Below, piece by piece: positions 45,401-53,307 of a DNA stretch of 57,113 bases. A model generated the notes under the pieces. It was not told where the DNA came from. It saw only the letters and a program-made list of their open reading frames with translations, and made no database searches. This stretch comes from an uncultured Alphaproteobacteria bacterium (lineage in GTDB: Bacteria; Pseudomonadota; Alphaproteobacteria; CAAHEQ01; UBA3637). Where the stretch lies: contig CALXZG010000007.1 of assembly GCA_944393195.1 (NCBI GenBank), positions 1 through 57,113 of the forward strand. Reading direction: 5' to 3'. Every line of letters begins with the position of its first letter. Position 1 is the stretch's first letter. The position numbers were made by a program, and so were the translations under genes.

Positions 45401-45564
45401 CGCGCCGCCAAATCGGGTAAAAGCGATTCTACCTGAACCGGTGCCGTGTATAACCGCCAAAATCCTAATCCCCCGACGACAATCAGGAAAGCCAGAGCCG
45501 TTTCGACCACCCGAACAATAATTCCGATTGTTTTTTTAGAAATGCGCCACCACTTTTTCCCCAT
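42424..45564 (-). CDS. AsmA/YhdP-family envelope protein
   Basis: A 1046-residue protein with one N-terminal transmembrane helix (about 15-36) and a very long periplasmic region of repeated beta strands. The DUF3971-like middle and the C-terminal AsmA-like domain (FQKAEIPFEV, then TPYQTLYLKDG, LDVVGSVIPAYAINSLPGRIPLIG) identify the YhdP branch. These bridge-like proteins are implicated in phospholipid transport to the outer membrane. It follows divergently placed DNA and runs into the PiT gene region: the PiT stop lies 3 bases upstream of its start, so they may be co-transcribed. Confidence 0.85.
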   Translation of the reverse strand: MGKKWWRISKKTIGIIVRVVETALAFLIVVGGLGFWRLYTAPVQVESLLPDLAARLIPAEAGLRVQAESVLLGAGGDGGGLVSVSIRNLVITRSDETVVTRLPEVEMSYGLWDIITLDYVPSVLTVKNPLLQMIIDPNGRLYVQSEANAPVPEAVQQRSAAETLQAVDAVIRYLLSFNELSLEEAKVVIDDRQKGEQLSLPVVNVRLSREFGFNHVLSAEAAVLVEKDLMQVTAQARLNRLSRKMDFKVAFEDVSLNRIGRALPFLAEADLVVDGQVSGSFDFRHSADVWNQYFEGGAFQLKTAGSGTLNLPAPLTNEYHVKQAVIRGAIGEDFERIKIAQSEAILAEGPTADLNVTVEGLGQFFKTGDVAAVKTVLKADVRGVQMDMVPSVWPSALGPDAHAWVKKNLRGGTADKAMFTLYFTGGELVDLFGDMAVRGVQVRYLPEMTPVEGVAGQVLLYPDRVRILADTGTVGDLRLKKADVDLRRLLDPVSEAHIVLTATGPVDEAMRLIAEKPLEFPQMFGIRPDQTGGTADVDVDLTFPLIEDLEPKQVQVQVEAKIADGIFETPLSQATVTQAGLDLRVDNQGLRVSGNGLLAGIPVELVWDENFTPSAEESRSRYRIKGIATDEQVAVLWSDAGDWISGAIGADVDIQVAVNGAVRGKASLDLMGAEAFLYPISVMKAAGVPMIVTGEAVYQPDSGQVAVQFALDGYADAARQETVQVVGQVEKEQGIVINLEKVSAPGSSFSGRLEFGGGNNVIVRLVGDAWDVSAWTERPRKENEAVAEDESHERDGKTSIPNVQAPPPSVDLDIRMGTVSVVLGKPLQQVRITGKRQGYFWQNLDMSLQAGGDVRLMFRPDTKEVTASVSDFGALLAHLGISDRIIGGTVTLTGEQPSSGGVKGVIAVRDFALADPGFLVQAVTILGIVDAIRGQNLSFQKAEIPFEVTPYQTLYLKDGYAYGTTLGVTFKGRIRPNELDVVGSVIPAYAINSLPGRIPLIGALFKDGAGGGLVGVKYEMKGTPAQPQISFNPLSSIAPGIFGHFF

Positions 45565-45567
45565 GCC

Positions 45568-46554
45568 TTATACCCCTCCCCATACCGCTAAACACAACCA
45601 CCCCATCGCTGCGGCCAGAACTGGCACAACCACCCATGATACCATGATTTGAGCCAACACCCGTCCTTTTAAACCATACCCGCCTTTGGCCAAAGCAATT
45701 CCCACAATCGCACCGATCATCACGCTCGACATCGGTAAAGGCACCAAAGGAAACAAAGGGGCTTCCAACCGTATCAACACATCCCGAATCATCTGCGCCG
45801 AAAATAAAAACATCGTTACCGCACTCGCCGTCATCACAACCAACGATTCCGTGGGCGACAACGGAAACAAACTCCGACTGACTGTTTCAATCACCCGCCG
45901 ATCGGCGTGCCAACACCCGACCCCGACGGCAATACACACCAATATAATAATACCGACCGCCGGTGCCGGTAAAACCGATAAATAAGGTCCCGTAATCGTT
46001 CCGATGTTGTTCGCTCCCAAAGCATACGAAGCCAACATCCCCGCCACAACCAATCCGATACGAACCGTTTCATCCCGCTTAAAAATCGATATGGCATACC
46101 GCCGAACAGACAACCGCGTCAATCGGATTCCCGCCCAAGCAACCGCCGCCGCCAAAAAAGGCCCAACCAACCAAGCCCCCACCATTTTTTGTAACACAAC
46201 CATATCCGGCTCAATTCCGTGAAACAAATTCCACCCGACCAAAGCCCCCACACTGGTTTGCGCAATTGAGGCCGGCAGGCCGAATCTGGACGATAACCAT
46301 AATACAATCCCGGCCGCCACACTGACCGCCAACGCATCGGCCGGTGTCTGTAAATCGGCCAACCGGACCACATTCGCCGTTGTTGCCTGCCCGCTGATTA
46401 AAGCCCCGGCAAAAATACACACGATCGCCAATATGGCCGCCGTTCGAAAACGAATCATGCGCGTTCCGATAGCCGTACCGAATAAATTGCTCAGGTTATT
46501 CCGTCCCAGGCTCCATCCCAAAAAAATACCGCCGAATAAACTGCCGAACATCAT
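45568..46554 (-). CDS. pitA: PiT-family inorganic phosphate transporter
   Basis: A 328-residue membrane protein with about ten helices. The two PiT signature sequences are recognisable but altered: GRNNLSNLFGTAIGTR near residue 16 and GANNIGTITGPYL near 189, where the family normally has G-x-N-D. Both aspartates are asparagine. The gene overlaps its PhoU-like partner by 4 bases, the usual Pit/DUF47 pairing. Phosphate is the likely substrate, with the altered motif leaving some doubt. Confidence 0.85.
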   Translation of the reverse strand: MMFGSLFGGIFLGWSLGRNNLSNLFGTAIGTRMIRFRTAAILAIVCIFAGALISGQATTANVVRLADLQTPADALAVSVAAGIVLWLSSRFGLPASIAQTSVGALVGWNLFHGIEPDMVVLQKMVGAWLVGPFLAAAVAWAGIRLTRLSVRRYAISIFKRDETVRIGLVVAGMLASYALGANNIGTITGPYLSVLPAPAVGIIILVCIAVGVGCWHADRRVIETVSRSLFPLSPTESLVVMTASAVTMFLFSAQMIRDVLIRLEAPLFPLVPLPMSSVMIGAIVGIALAKGGYGLKGRVLAQIMVSWVVVPVLAAAMGWLCLAVWGGV

Positions 46555-47198
46555 ATCGCGTGCTTCACCACCATGACTGAAATCATATCGGCCGTATCTT
46601 CTGCCATATCGGATATTTTTTCAATACCGTAAATAAATTCCTTTAACTGCATTTGCCGCGCCAAAGGAACCCGCATTGTCTGAAACACAACCTGCTTTAA
46701 ATCCATCGCCTGTAAATCAACCTGATGCTCCAACCGATACACCTGCGCTACAAAATCACTTGTTCCGCTACCGGCCATAAACGCCTTAAACCCGCTGATT
46801 AAAGCCTCCACACACGCCACATTGACTTCGATAAGGCGCGTCAAATCATCCTTCAACACAACCGGTATTTTCGGCCGCTCAACTGATAGTAAAATTAAGT
46901 CCGACTCATACTTATTAATCACCTTGTCACACCCTTCGATAAGTGACAAAATATCCGACCGCATATCCGGCAATAACATCTGAACATATAACTGACTTTC
47001 CACATCTCGCCGCAGCCCGTCATTTTCCGCTTCCAAAGCACTAACCTGTTGCCGTAACGTTAAAAAATCGGCCGATACTCCGCTTTCAAAATATTTGTCG
47101 TACGCGCGCGCGAACAAAAATCCCGCCTGCATGATATTCATCAGAAAAGTCGTGATTTTCCCCTCTAACTCCCGCGTTTTTTTAAACAATATCGCCAT
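46551..47198 (-). CDS. PhoU-like DUF47 (Pit accessory) protein
   Basis: A 215-residue, largely helical cytoplasmic protein of the PhoU-like DUF47 family. The end IYGIEKISDMAEDTADMI is the conserved metal-binding type helix (E-x-x-x-D-x-x-E-D). The gene overlaps both prfB (1 base) and the PiT gene (4 bases), so it is translationally coupled to the transporter it probably regulates. Confidence 0.88.
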   Translation of the reverse strand: MAILFKKTRELEGKITTFLMNIMQAGFLFARAYDKYFESGVSADFLTLRQQVSALEAENDGLRRDVESQLYVQMLLPDMRSDILSLIEGCDKVINKYESDLILLSVERPKIPVVLKDDLTRLIEVNVACVEALISGFKAFMAGSGTSDFVAQVYRLEHQVDLQAMDLKQVVFQTMRVPLARQMQLKEFIYGIEKISDMAEDTADMISVMVVKHAI

Positions 47199-48311
47199 TA
47201 TCTTTCCTTTTCCCCCTTGGCCAATTCCGCCAAAGATGCCCGCATGAAACCATCTAATTTGCCGTCCAGAACCCCGGCCGTGTCCGATGTTTCAAAACCC
47301 GTCCGCAAATCCTTAACCATCTGATACGGCTGTAAAACATACGACCGAATCTGATTTCCCCATCCGTTGTCCCCCTTCGCCGCTTCCACAACACCTTGCG
47401 CCGCCCGCTTCTTTTGCAACTCTAACTCATATAACCGAGCCTTTAACATCCGCCAAGCCTCATCCCGATTGGCAAACTGACTCCGTTGCGTTTGACAAGC
47501 CACCACAATCCCCGTCGGTATATGTGTAATCCGAACCGCACTCTCCGTCCGATTCACATGTTGCCCGCCGGCACCCGAAGCCCGATATACGTCAATCCGA
47601 CAATCCGCCGGATTAATATCAATCGCAATCGTGTCATCCACTACCGGAAAAGCCCAAACAGACGCAAAGCTGGTATGCCGCCGTGCATTCGCATCAAACG
47701 GTGAAATCCGAACCAACCGATGCACCCCTGATTCATATTTTAACCACCCGTAGGCGTTTGCCCCCATAAATTTCAACGTTGCCGACTTAATTCCCGCTTC
47801 TTCTCCGACACTCTCTTCCAACAACTGCACCCGATATCCCGAACGCTCTCCCCATCGCGTGTACATGCGCATTAACATATCCGCCCAATCCTGAGACTCC
47901 GTCCCCCCCGCACCGGCATGAATTTCCAAAAAGGCATCGTTTCCATCCCCCTCTGCCGATAATAAACTTTCCAACTCGGCCTGCTCCACCACCGGTTCCA
48001 ATGCCGTAAAAGCTGTCTCTGCTTCTGCCAACAATTCGATTTCATTTTCGGTTTCGGCTAACTCAATCATTTCATAGGTATTATTGATTTGTGTTTCCAA
48101 ATCCCGTACCCGATCCATCGCCGCCACCAACGTGTTGCGCTCGGACATAAGCTTTTGCGCCCGATCCGGATTATCCCATAAATTCGGATCGGCCGTCAAA
48201 GCATCCAACTCTTCCCGTCTTAATGTTGCCGACGGCCAGTCAAAGACGCTCCTTCAGCAGGTGTACCGCTTTCATATAACGATCATGCAAAGCAATCATT
48301 TCGGCTTTCAT
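47198..48311 (-). CDS. prfB: Peptide chain release factor 2, programmed +1 frameshift
   Basis: It terminates translation at UGA and UAA. The main frame (to 48208, 336 residues) holds the GGQ motif ([15 protein letters not shown]). The true start is in another frame: ATG at 48311 after AGGAGG gives [23 protein letters not shown] and then TGA. At 48239-48245 the site CTT-TGA-C, preceded by AAGGAG three bases before CTT, is the classic autoregulatory shift. After it the protein continues [12 protein letters not shown], matching RF2. Low RF2 therefore raises frameshifting and RF2 synthesis. Confidence 0.95.
48239..48245 (-). promoter_or_regulatory. RF2 programmed frameshift site
   Basis: CTTTGAC on the coding strand, with an internal Shine-Dalgarno-like AAGGAG three bases before CTT. 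It is the conserved +1 frameshift signal of prfB. Confidence 0.92.
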
Positions 48312-48328
48312 TTCGTTTTCCTCCTCAA

Positions 48329-50719
48329 TTAATACAATCCACCCATATCCGGCAAGTCATCATCTTCCTTAATCGTAATATCTTGCCCGATAATCTTCGT
48401 CGGCTTGCTTAAATCCGTTCCCCGCCGGAAAGCTTCCATAATCACATTCTCATCCCCCGGTTCCGCCGGCTTTCCCGTCTCGGCATTAACCCGTACCAAT
48501 TCCACCGTCGGCGGTACCCGGAACGGAATATTCGGTTTATCTGCCAAAGCCACCTTCATAAAGTCTCTGAAAATGGGTCCGACCGTCACCCCGCCCGTTT
48601 CATTCGGTCCCAATGTCCGTGGCGTGTCATACCCTACCCAAATCCCGACAACTAAGTCCGGCGAAAAACCGATAAACCAGGTATCCACACTGTCATTGCT
48701 CGTCCCGCTCTTGGCACCCAACGTCTTATTCAATCCCCGCGCGATTCGCCCCGTTCCTCGCTCAATCACACCCGTTAAAATATTGACCATCTGATAGGCA
48801 CTCGCCGGATCCTGAATCTGTTCCCGTTCATCCGGAATTTCCGGCTTGACATCCGGACTGGCTTCCATTCCGGCACACCCTGTACAAACCCGCGTATCAT
48901 GCCGATAAATCGTCTTACCGTCCCGATCCTGAATCCGATCAATTAAACTCGGTTCAATCTTCTTGCCCCCATTTACCAACATTCCATAAGCCGCCGTCAA
49001 GCGCATCAACGTTGTCTCCCCGGCCCCCAAAGCCGTCGCCAACACCGGCTCCAACTTGTCCGATATCCCAAATTTTTTACCATACGCCAATATTTTACGC
49101 ATGCCAATCGCCTGCGCCAACCGGATCGTCATCAAATTGCGCGACTTTTCAATCCCGACCCGCAACGTCGTCGGCCCGTAAAAAACACGACTGTAATTCC
49201 GCGGCTTCCACTTCGTCCCGTCCGGCTGTTCCATGACCAAAGGCGCATCCAAAATTAAGCTTGACGGCGTATATCCGGAATCCAAAGCCGCCAAATACAC
49301 AAACGGCTTGAACGACGACCCCGGTTGCCGCAAAGCCTGTACCGCCCGATTGAACTGATTCTTCTGGAACGAAAAACCGCCCGTCATCGCCAACACACGC
49401 CCCGTATGCGGATCCAAAGCAACCAAAGCTCCCTCAACCTCGGGCATTTGCCGCAACACATACGCCCCCGCGGCCTTTTTCGGGGAAACATAGATCAAAT
49501 CACCAACAGCCAACACCTCACCCGCTTTTTTGACGGCATAGCCGAACCGCCCACCCGGCAAAGCCTTTCTGGCCCACGACAAATCTCCGAAAGCAATCTG
49601 CCCCTTTTCTCCATCCGTCAACAAAATATCCGCCGATTTATCCGATACCGCCGTCACAACCGCATAGCGCCACCCCTCCGGCGCATAATCCGGAACCGTA
49701 TGTTTGGCCAAGAATGCCTCCCCTTCGGCTATCGTTTCAAACCGTCCGACCGGTCCGCGCCATCCGTGCTTTTTATCATAGGCCAATAATCCGTCCCGTA
49801 AAGCCGTCGAAGCCGCTTTTTGTAAAACAGGATCCAACGATGTCCGAATAAATAACCCGCCATTGTACATCGCTTCGTCTCCATACCGACCGGCGACAAA
49901 CCGCCGCACTTCTTCGGCATAGTATCCCGCATCCGCCAACACTTTATTCTCTCGCTCCCGCATCACGATCGGTTCCTGACTGGCCTCGGCCGCCTCCCGA
50001 TAGGTAATATACCCCTCCTTCGCCATGCGTTGTAAAACCCAATTGCGCCGTTCAATCGCCGCCGCTTGCTTCCGAACAGGATGATAGTTGTTCGGCCCTT
50101 TCGGCAAAGCCGCCAAAAAAGCCATTTCCCCGATTGTCAGCTCATCCATCGACTTGTTAAAATAATTTAACGCCGCACTTGCAACCCCGTATGATCCGAT
50201 ACCCAAATAAATTTCATTCAAGTATAATTCCAAAATATGATCTTTTGTGAACGCCTGCTCCATCTTTCGCGCCAATAAAGCCTCTCGAATCTTACGCGAT
50301 AAAGATTGTTCCGACGTTAGTAAAAAGTTTTTCGCCACCTGCTGTGTAATGGTCGAAGCACCGACCGCCCGTCGTCCGGAACCGATGTTCTTAATGTTGA
50401 CGATAACCGCCCGTGCAATCCCCAACAAATCAATTCCGCCATGCGTGTAAAAAGTCTTATCCTCCGCCGCGATGAAAGCATTCCGCAACATCGGCGGAAT
50501 CTTATCCACGGAAACAAAGATACGCTTTTCATGCGCATATTCGGCCAACATCGATCCGTCCGCCGCATACAACCGACTGGTAATCTGCGGTTGATAGACC
50601 GCCAATTGTTGATAGTCCGGTAAATCCATCGAATACCGTAACACCACAACAAAAATAACGGCGGCCGCCAAAAAGCAGCCGAAAAAGAATAAACTGGCCA
50701 ACGTCGATAATAAACGCAT
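48329..50719 (-). CDS. mrcA: Penicillin-binding protein 1A (class A)
   Basis: A 796-residue bifunctional peptidoglycan synthase. The start MRLLSTLASLFFF was chosen; it opens the single transmembrane helix and follows AGGA, and the longer frame upstream carries no family sequence. The transglycosylase domain (about 55-225) has EDKTFYTHGG and GASTITQQVAKN. The transpeptidase domain has the SxxK motif within QPGSSFKPFVYL (about 463-474), SRN, and KSGT near 667. An OB-like insert lies between. It sits 17 bases beyond prfB on the same strand. The gene symbol follows E. coli usage. Confidence 0.95.
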   Translation of the reverse strand: MRLLSTLASLFFFGCFLAAAVIFVVVLRYSMDLPDYQQLAVYQPQITSRLYAADGSMLAEYAHEKRIFVSVDKIPPMLRNAFIAAEDKTFYTHGGIDLLGIARAVIVNIKNIGSGRRAVGASTITQQVAKNFLLTSEQSLSRKIREALLARKMEQAFTKDHILELYLNEIYLGIGSYGVASAALNYFNKSMDELTIGEMAFLAALPKGPNNYHPVRKQAAAIERRNWVLQRMAKEGYITYREAAEASQEPIVMRERENKVLADAGYYAEEVRRFVAGRYGDEAMYNGGLFIRTSLDPVLQKAASTALRDGLLAYDKKHGWRGPVGRFETIAEGEAFLAKHTVPDYAPEGWRYAVVTAVSDKSADILLTDGEKGQIAFGDLSWARKALPGGRFGYAVKKAGEVLAVGDLIYVSPKKAAGAYVLRQMPEVEGALVALDPHTGRVLAMTGGFSFQKNQFNRAVQALRQPGSSFKPFVYLAALDSGYTPSSLILDAPLVMEQPDGTKWKPRNYSRVFYGPTTLRVGIEKSRNLMTIRLAQAIGMRKILAYGKKFGISDKLEPVLATALGAGETTLMRLTAAYGMLVNGGKKIEPSLIDRIQDRDGKTIYRHDTRVCTGCAGMEASPDVKPEIPDEREQIQDPASAYQMVNILTGVIERGTGRIARGLNKTLGAKSGTSNDSVDTWFIGFSPDLVVGIWVGYDTPRTLGPNETGGVTVGPIFRDFMKVALADKPNIPFRVPPTVELVRVNAETGKPAEPGDENVIMEAFRRGTDLSKPTKIIGQDITIKEDDDLPDMGGLY

Positions 50720-50851
50720 CTTTTTTCCTATAACAACTCCTCCCTCTAAAATACATTTTTTTTCTTCGGAATTCAAGCTTTTTTTACATCCCGCCTCCCC
50801 CTGCCGTCCCCTAACTTGACAGACCACACCGAACCTGATATGATATGTCCA

Positions 50852-51298
50852 ATGAAAGTAGTGATACAACGCGTTCTGCAATCTGCCGTCACCGTCAACG
50901 GTGATGTTGTCGGTCATATCGGTCAAGGTCTTTGTATTCTGGCGGCCATAGCCCCCACGGATACCGAATCGGACCTCGATTGGATGGCGCGAAAAATTGC
51001 AACCTTGCGTATTTTTGAAGACGATGCCGGTAAAATGAACCGATCTCTGACGGATGTCGGCGGTTCCGCCCTTATTGTCTCCCAATTTACATTGCTTGCG
51101 GATTGTACCACCGGTCGCCGTCCCTCTTTTACCGGCGCGGGCGATCCGACACACGCTGAACAATTGTATTGCCGGTTTTTAACCAAAGTTGCCGCTCTCG
51201 GCATTCCCGTCGAACATGGTATTTTCGGTGCCGATATGCGCGTCGATATTACCAATGACGGCCCGGCAACATTTATCTTGGAAAGTCCTGCTGCATGA
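50852..51298 (+). CDS. dtd: D-aminoacyl-tRNA deacylase
   Basis: It hydrolyses D-aminoacyl-tRNAs and glycyl-tRNA-Ala mischarge products to protect translation. The start MKVVIQRVLQSAV is the family N terminus; a longer frame from 50816 is not needed. The 148-residue length is standard. The motifs SQFTLLADCTTGRRPSF and the C-terminal N-D-G-P-A-T-F are present. Its stop overlaps the next small gene (ATGA), and murA follows, so an operon dtd-small ORF-murA is likely. Confidence 0.95.
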   Translation: MKVVIQRVLQSAVTVNGDVVGHIGQGLCILAAIAPTDTESDLDWMARKIATLRIFEDDAGKMNRSLTDVGGSALIVSQFTLLADCTTGRRPSFTGAGDPTHAEQLYCRFLTKVAALGIPVEHGIFGADMRVDITNDGPATFILESPAA

Positions 51299-51477
51299 CG
51301 GAAAAAGAAACATCCTCGGACATAACCGCTCTTGAAAAAGCGGCGCGCGAAAATCTTAACCTCTCTCCCAAAAAATTGGCCGCGTTTTTGACACAGGCCG
51401 TTGCCCTGCGCCGAAACCTGAAACTGCGCCGACATCAACAAGAAGAAAGGCAAAAAAAATGTACGCATTCAAAATAA
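51295..51477 (+). CDS. Small basic helical protein between dtd and murA
   Basis: A 60-residue protein with an acidic N terminus and a strongly basic, helical C-terminal half (VALRRNLKLRRHQQEERQKK). It starts in an ATGA overlap with dtd and runs 19 bases into murA, so it is probably translated by coupling. The family was not recognised. Placement and coupling argue for a real gene, although length alone could not. Confidence 0.6.
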   Translation: MTEKETSSDITALEKAARENLNLSPKKLAAFLTQAVALRRNLKLRRHQQEERQKKCTHSK

Positions 51478-52715
51478 CGGGCGGCCGCCCCCTGAACGGG
51501 ACTGTTCCGATTAAAGGGGCCAAAAATGCCATTTTGCCCCTAATGGCGGCTGCTTTGTTGACAGATGAGCCTGTTATTCTCCATAACATTTCTTACCTGT
51601 CCGACGTTATCACCATGTCCGGTTTGTTGGCCAGCCTCGGCGCTTCCGTCACCCATACCCCCGATACGTTGGTTATTCAAGCCAACCAAATAACCACAAC
51701 AACCGCCGCATACGAATACGTTTCTAAAATGCGCGCTTCTTTCTGGGTGCTCGGCCCGTTGCTCGCTCGCTTCGGCGAAACCCGCGTTTCCCTCCCCGGC
51801 GGCTGCGCAATCGGTGCCCGCCCCGTGGATTTGTATATCAAAGCCCTCGAAACCATGGGCGCGAATATAACCATAGAAAACGGCTACGTCCATGCCCGGG
51901 GACCTTTGCACGCGGCTGATGTTTTCTTTCCTAAAATCTCCGTCGGTGCCACCCATAACACCATTATGGCCGCCGTCCTGACACCGGGAACAACCATCAT
52001 CCATAACCCCGCTCTGGAACCCGAAGTCATCGACCTGATTACCTTACTGCAAAAAATGGGAGCCGATATTCGCGGGATCGGAACAAAAACCCTCACCATT
52101 ACCGGCGTTTCCAAATTACACGGGGCTATCCATACCGTCGTTCCCGATCGGATAGAAACGGCCACGTTTGCCGTCGCCGCCGCTGTCACCAAAGGCAATA
52201 TCATGATGACGGGCGCTCGTCTGGACCTGCTGGAAGCCGTCGCCGACACCCTGCGCCCAAGCGGTATTATCTTGACCCAAACGGATCAAGGCCTGCGTGT
52301 CGACGCAACCCACGCTGTGTTGAAAAGCATTCCCATTACCACGGCCGAATACCCCGGTTTTCCGACCGATGCCCAATCTTTGTTGACAACGTTGCTGAGT
52401 CTGGCCGACGGGAAAGCCCTTGTCACCGAACATATTTTTGAAAATCGCTTTATGCACGTTCCGGAATTGGTTCGCATGGGCGCCCGTATTCAAGCTGCCG
52501 GAAACCAAAGCGTTCTCATTACAGGCGTTCCCGAACTTTCCGGCGCCATTGTCACCGCCTCTGATTTACGGGGGGGTGTCGGCCTAGTGTTGGCCGCTTT
52601 GGCCGCTCGGGGCGAAAGTATCGTGCAACGGATCTACCATATTGACCGCGGGTACGATCATTTGGAAGATAAATTAATCGCCCTCGGTGCCAATATCGAA
52701 CGCATTCCGTATTAA
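51459..52715 (+). CDS. murA: UDP-N-acetylglucosamine 1-carboxyvinyltransferase
   Basis: The first committed step of peptidoglycan synthesis: transfer of enolpyruvate from PEP to UDP-GlcNAc. The 418-residue length is standard. KGAKNAILPLMAAALL at the N terminus, the loop PGGCAIGARPVDLY with the catalytic cysteine (about 116, the fosfomycin target) and the C-terminal DRGYDHLEDKL segment are all present. AGAAGAAAGGC lies upstream. It is the last gene before tRNA-Ser. Confidence 0.96.
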   Translation: MYAFKITGGRPLNGTVPIKGAKNAILPLMAAALLTDEPVILHNISYLSDVITMSGLLASLGASVTHTPDTLVIQANQITTTTAAYEYVSKMRASFWVLGPLLARFGETRVSLPGGCAIGARPVDLYIKALETMGANITIENGYVHARGPLHAADVFFPKISVGATHNTIMAAVLTPGTTIIHNPALEPEVIDLITLLQKMGADIRGIGTKTLTITGVSKLHGAIHTVVPDRIETATFAVAAAVTKGNIMMTGARLDLLEAVADTLRPSGIILTQTDQGLRVDATHAVLKSIPITTAEYPGFPTDAQSLLTTLLSLADGKALVTEHIFENRFMHVPELVRMGARIQAAGNQSVLITGVPELSGAIVTASDLRGGVGLVLAALAARGESIVQRIYHIDRGYDHLEDKLIALGANIERIPY

Positions 52716-52736
52716 CAATATGCCCGAAAAAAAAGA

Positions 52737-52765
52737 TTGACTTTCCGCTTTAAACCTGTTATGAT
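52737..52765 (+). promoter_or_regulatory. tRNA-Ser promoter
   Basis: TTGACT, 17-base spacer, TATGAT, ending 15 bases before the mature tRNA. Confidence 0.65.
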
Positions 52766-52780
52766 GCCACCATTACCATA

Positions 52781-52869
52781 GGAGAGTTGGCAGAGTGGTA
52801 ATGCAGCGGATTGCTAATCCGTCATCCTGTTATAGGGATGCATAGGTTCGAATCCTATACTCTCCGCCA
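52781..52869 (+). tRNA. tRNA-Ser (anticodon GCT)
   Basis: Acceptor GGAGAGT/ACTCTCC, anticodon loop TTGCTAA between CGGA.../...TCCG strands, a long variable arm (CATCCTGTTATAGGGATG) as expected for tRNA-Ser, a T arm with GGTTCGAATCC and an encoded GCCA end. Confidence 0.97.
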
Positions 52870-52873
52870 CGTT

Positions 52874-52902
52874 TTAAAAGTCGCCATTTCTGGCGACTTT
52901 TA
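52874..52902 (+). terminator. tRNA-Ser terminator
   Basis: AAAAGTCGCC-ATTTCT-GGCGACTTTT stem-loop right after the tRNA. Confidence 0.85.
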
Positions 52903-52973
52903 ATTTACACTATGTCCCTACCTTTTTCTGTTATCCCTTGCTCTTTATTTTACCGTCATCTCTTATAAAAAAA

Positions 52974-53005
52974 CGTCATCCCTGCGAAAGCGGGGCTCTT
53001 TTGAC
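52974..53005 (+). repeat. Dispersed palindromic repeat (GCGAAAGC type)
   Basis: CGTCATCCCTGCGAAAGCGG followed by GGCTCTTTTGACG. Confidence 0.8.
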
Positions 53006-53066
53006 GCATCCCCTACTATTAAACTGTCATCCCTTTTTATTTCCCGTCATCCCCGCACTTTTTTTA

Positions 53067-53100
53067 CGTCATTCCCGCGCAGGCGGGAATCTTTTGACGC
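53067..53100 (+). repeat. Dispersed palindromic repeat (GCGCAGGC type)
   Basis: CGTCATTCCCGCGCAGGCGG followed by GAATCTTTTGACGC; the same core as at 17297. Confidence 0.85.
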
Positions 53101-53116
53101 ATACCACACTTTTAAA

Positions 53117-53143
53117 AGACCCCCGATCGGATCGGGGGTGACG
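53117..53143 (-). repeat. Dispersed palindromic repeat, inverted
   Basis: GACCCCCGATCGGATCGGGG followed by GTGACG, the reverse orientation of the GACCTGATC-type element. Confidence 0.75.
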
Positions 53144-53188
53144 GAGTACTAATTGATCGGGAATGACGGGAAAATAAAAAACGCGCAC

Positions 53189-53256
53189 GGCCACCCCCGC
53201 GGGAAAAGCGGGGGCGGCCAAGCGGACCTCTTTGCCCGTGTCGGGACTCTTAAATG
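53189..53256 (-). terminator. Hairpins downstream of prepilin-like gene 2
   Basis: Two stem-loops: a GC-rich one, GGCCACCCCCGC against GCGGGGGCGGCC, nearer the left; and GTGTCGGG/CCCGACAC nearer the gene. They lie about 40-110 bases past the stop codon. They could terminate the transcript or, as at gene 1, form a structure next to the variable region. Confidence 0.55.
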
Positions 53257-53307
53257 CCCCGACACAATAATTAAAGGGGTAAAGGAGATAGTAAAAAAGC
53301 GGGAACC

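Larger units (their letters stand above)
52903..53307. other. Repeat-rich intergenic stretch
   Basis: About 400 bases without a gene. It carries degenerate CCGTCATCCC runs, three dispersed palindromic elements (52974-53005, 53067-53100 and an inverted one at 53117-53143) and two hairpins downstream of prepilin-like gene 2. Confidence 0.7.

Noticed and set aside
50719-51163. N-terminal 148-residue extension of PBP1A
   Set aside because: It overlaps dtd on the other strand, has no family similarity, and the normal PBP1A start with the membrane helix lies at 50719.
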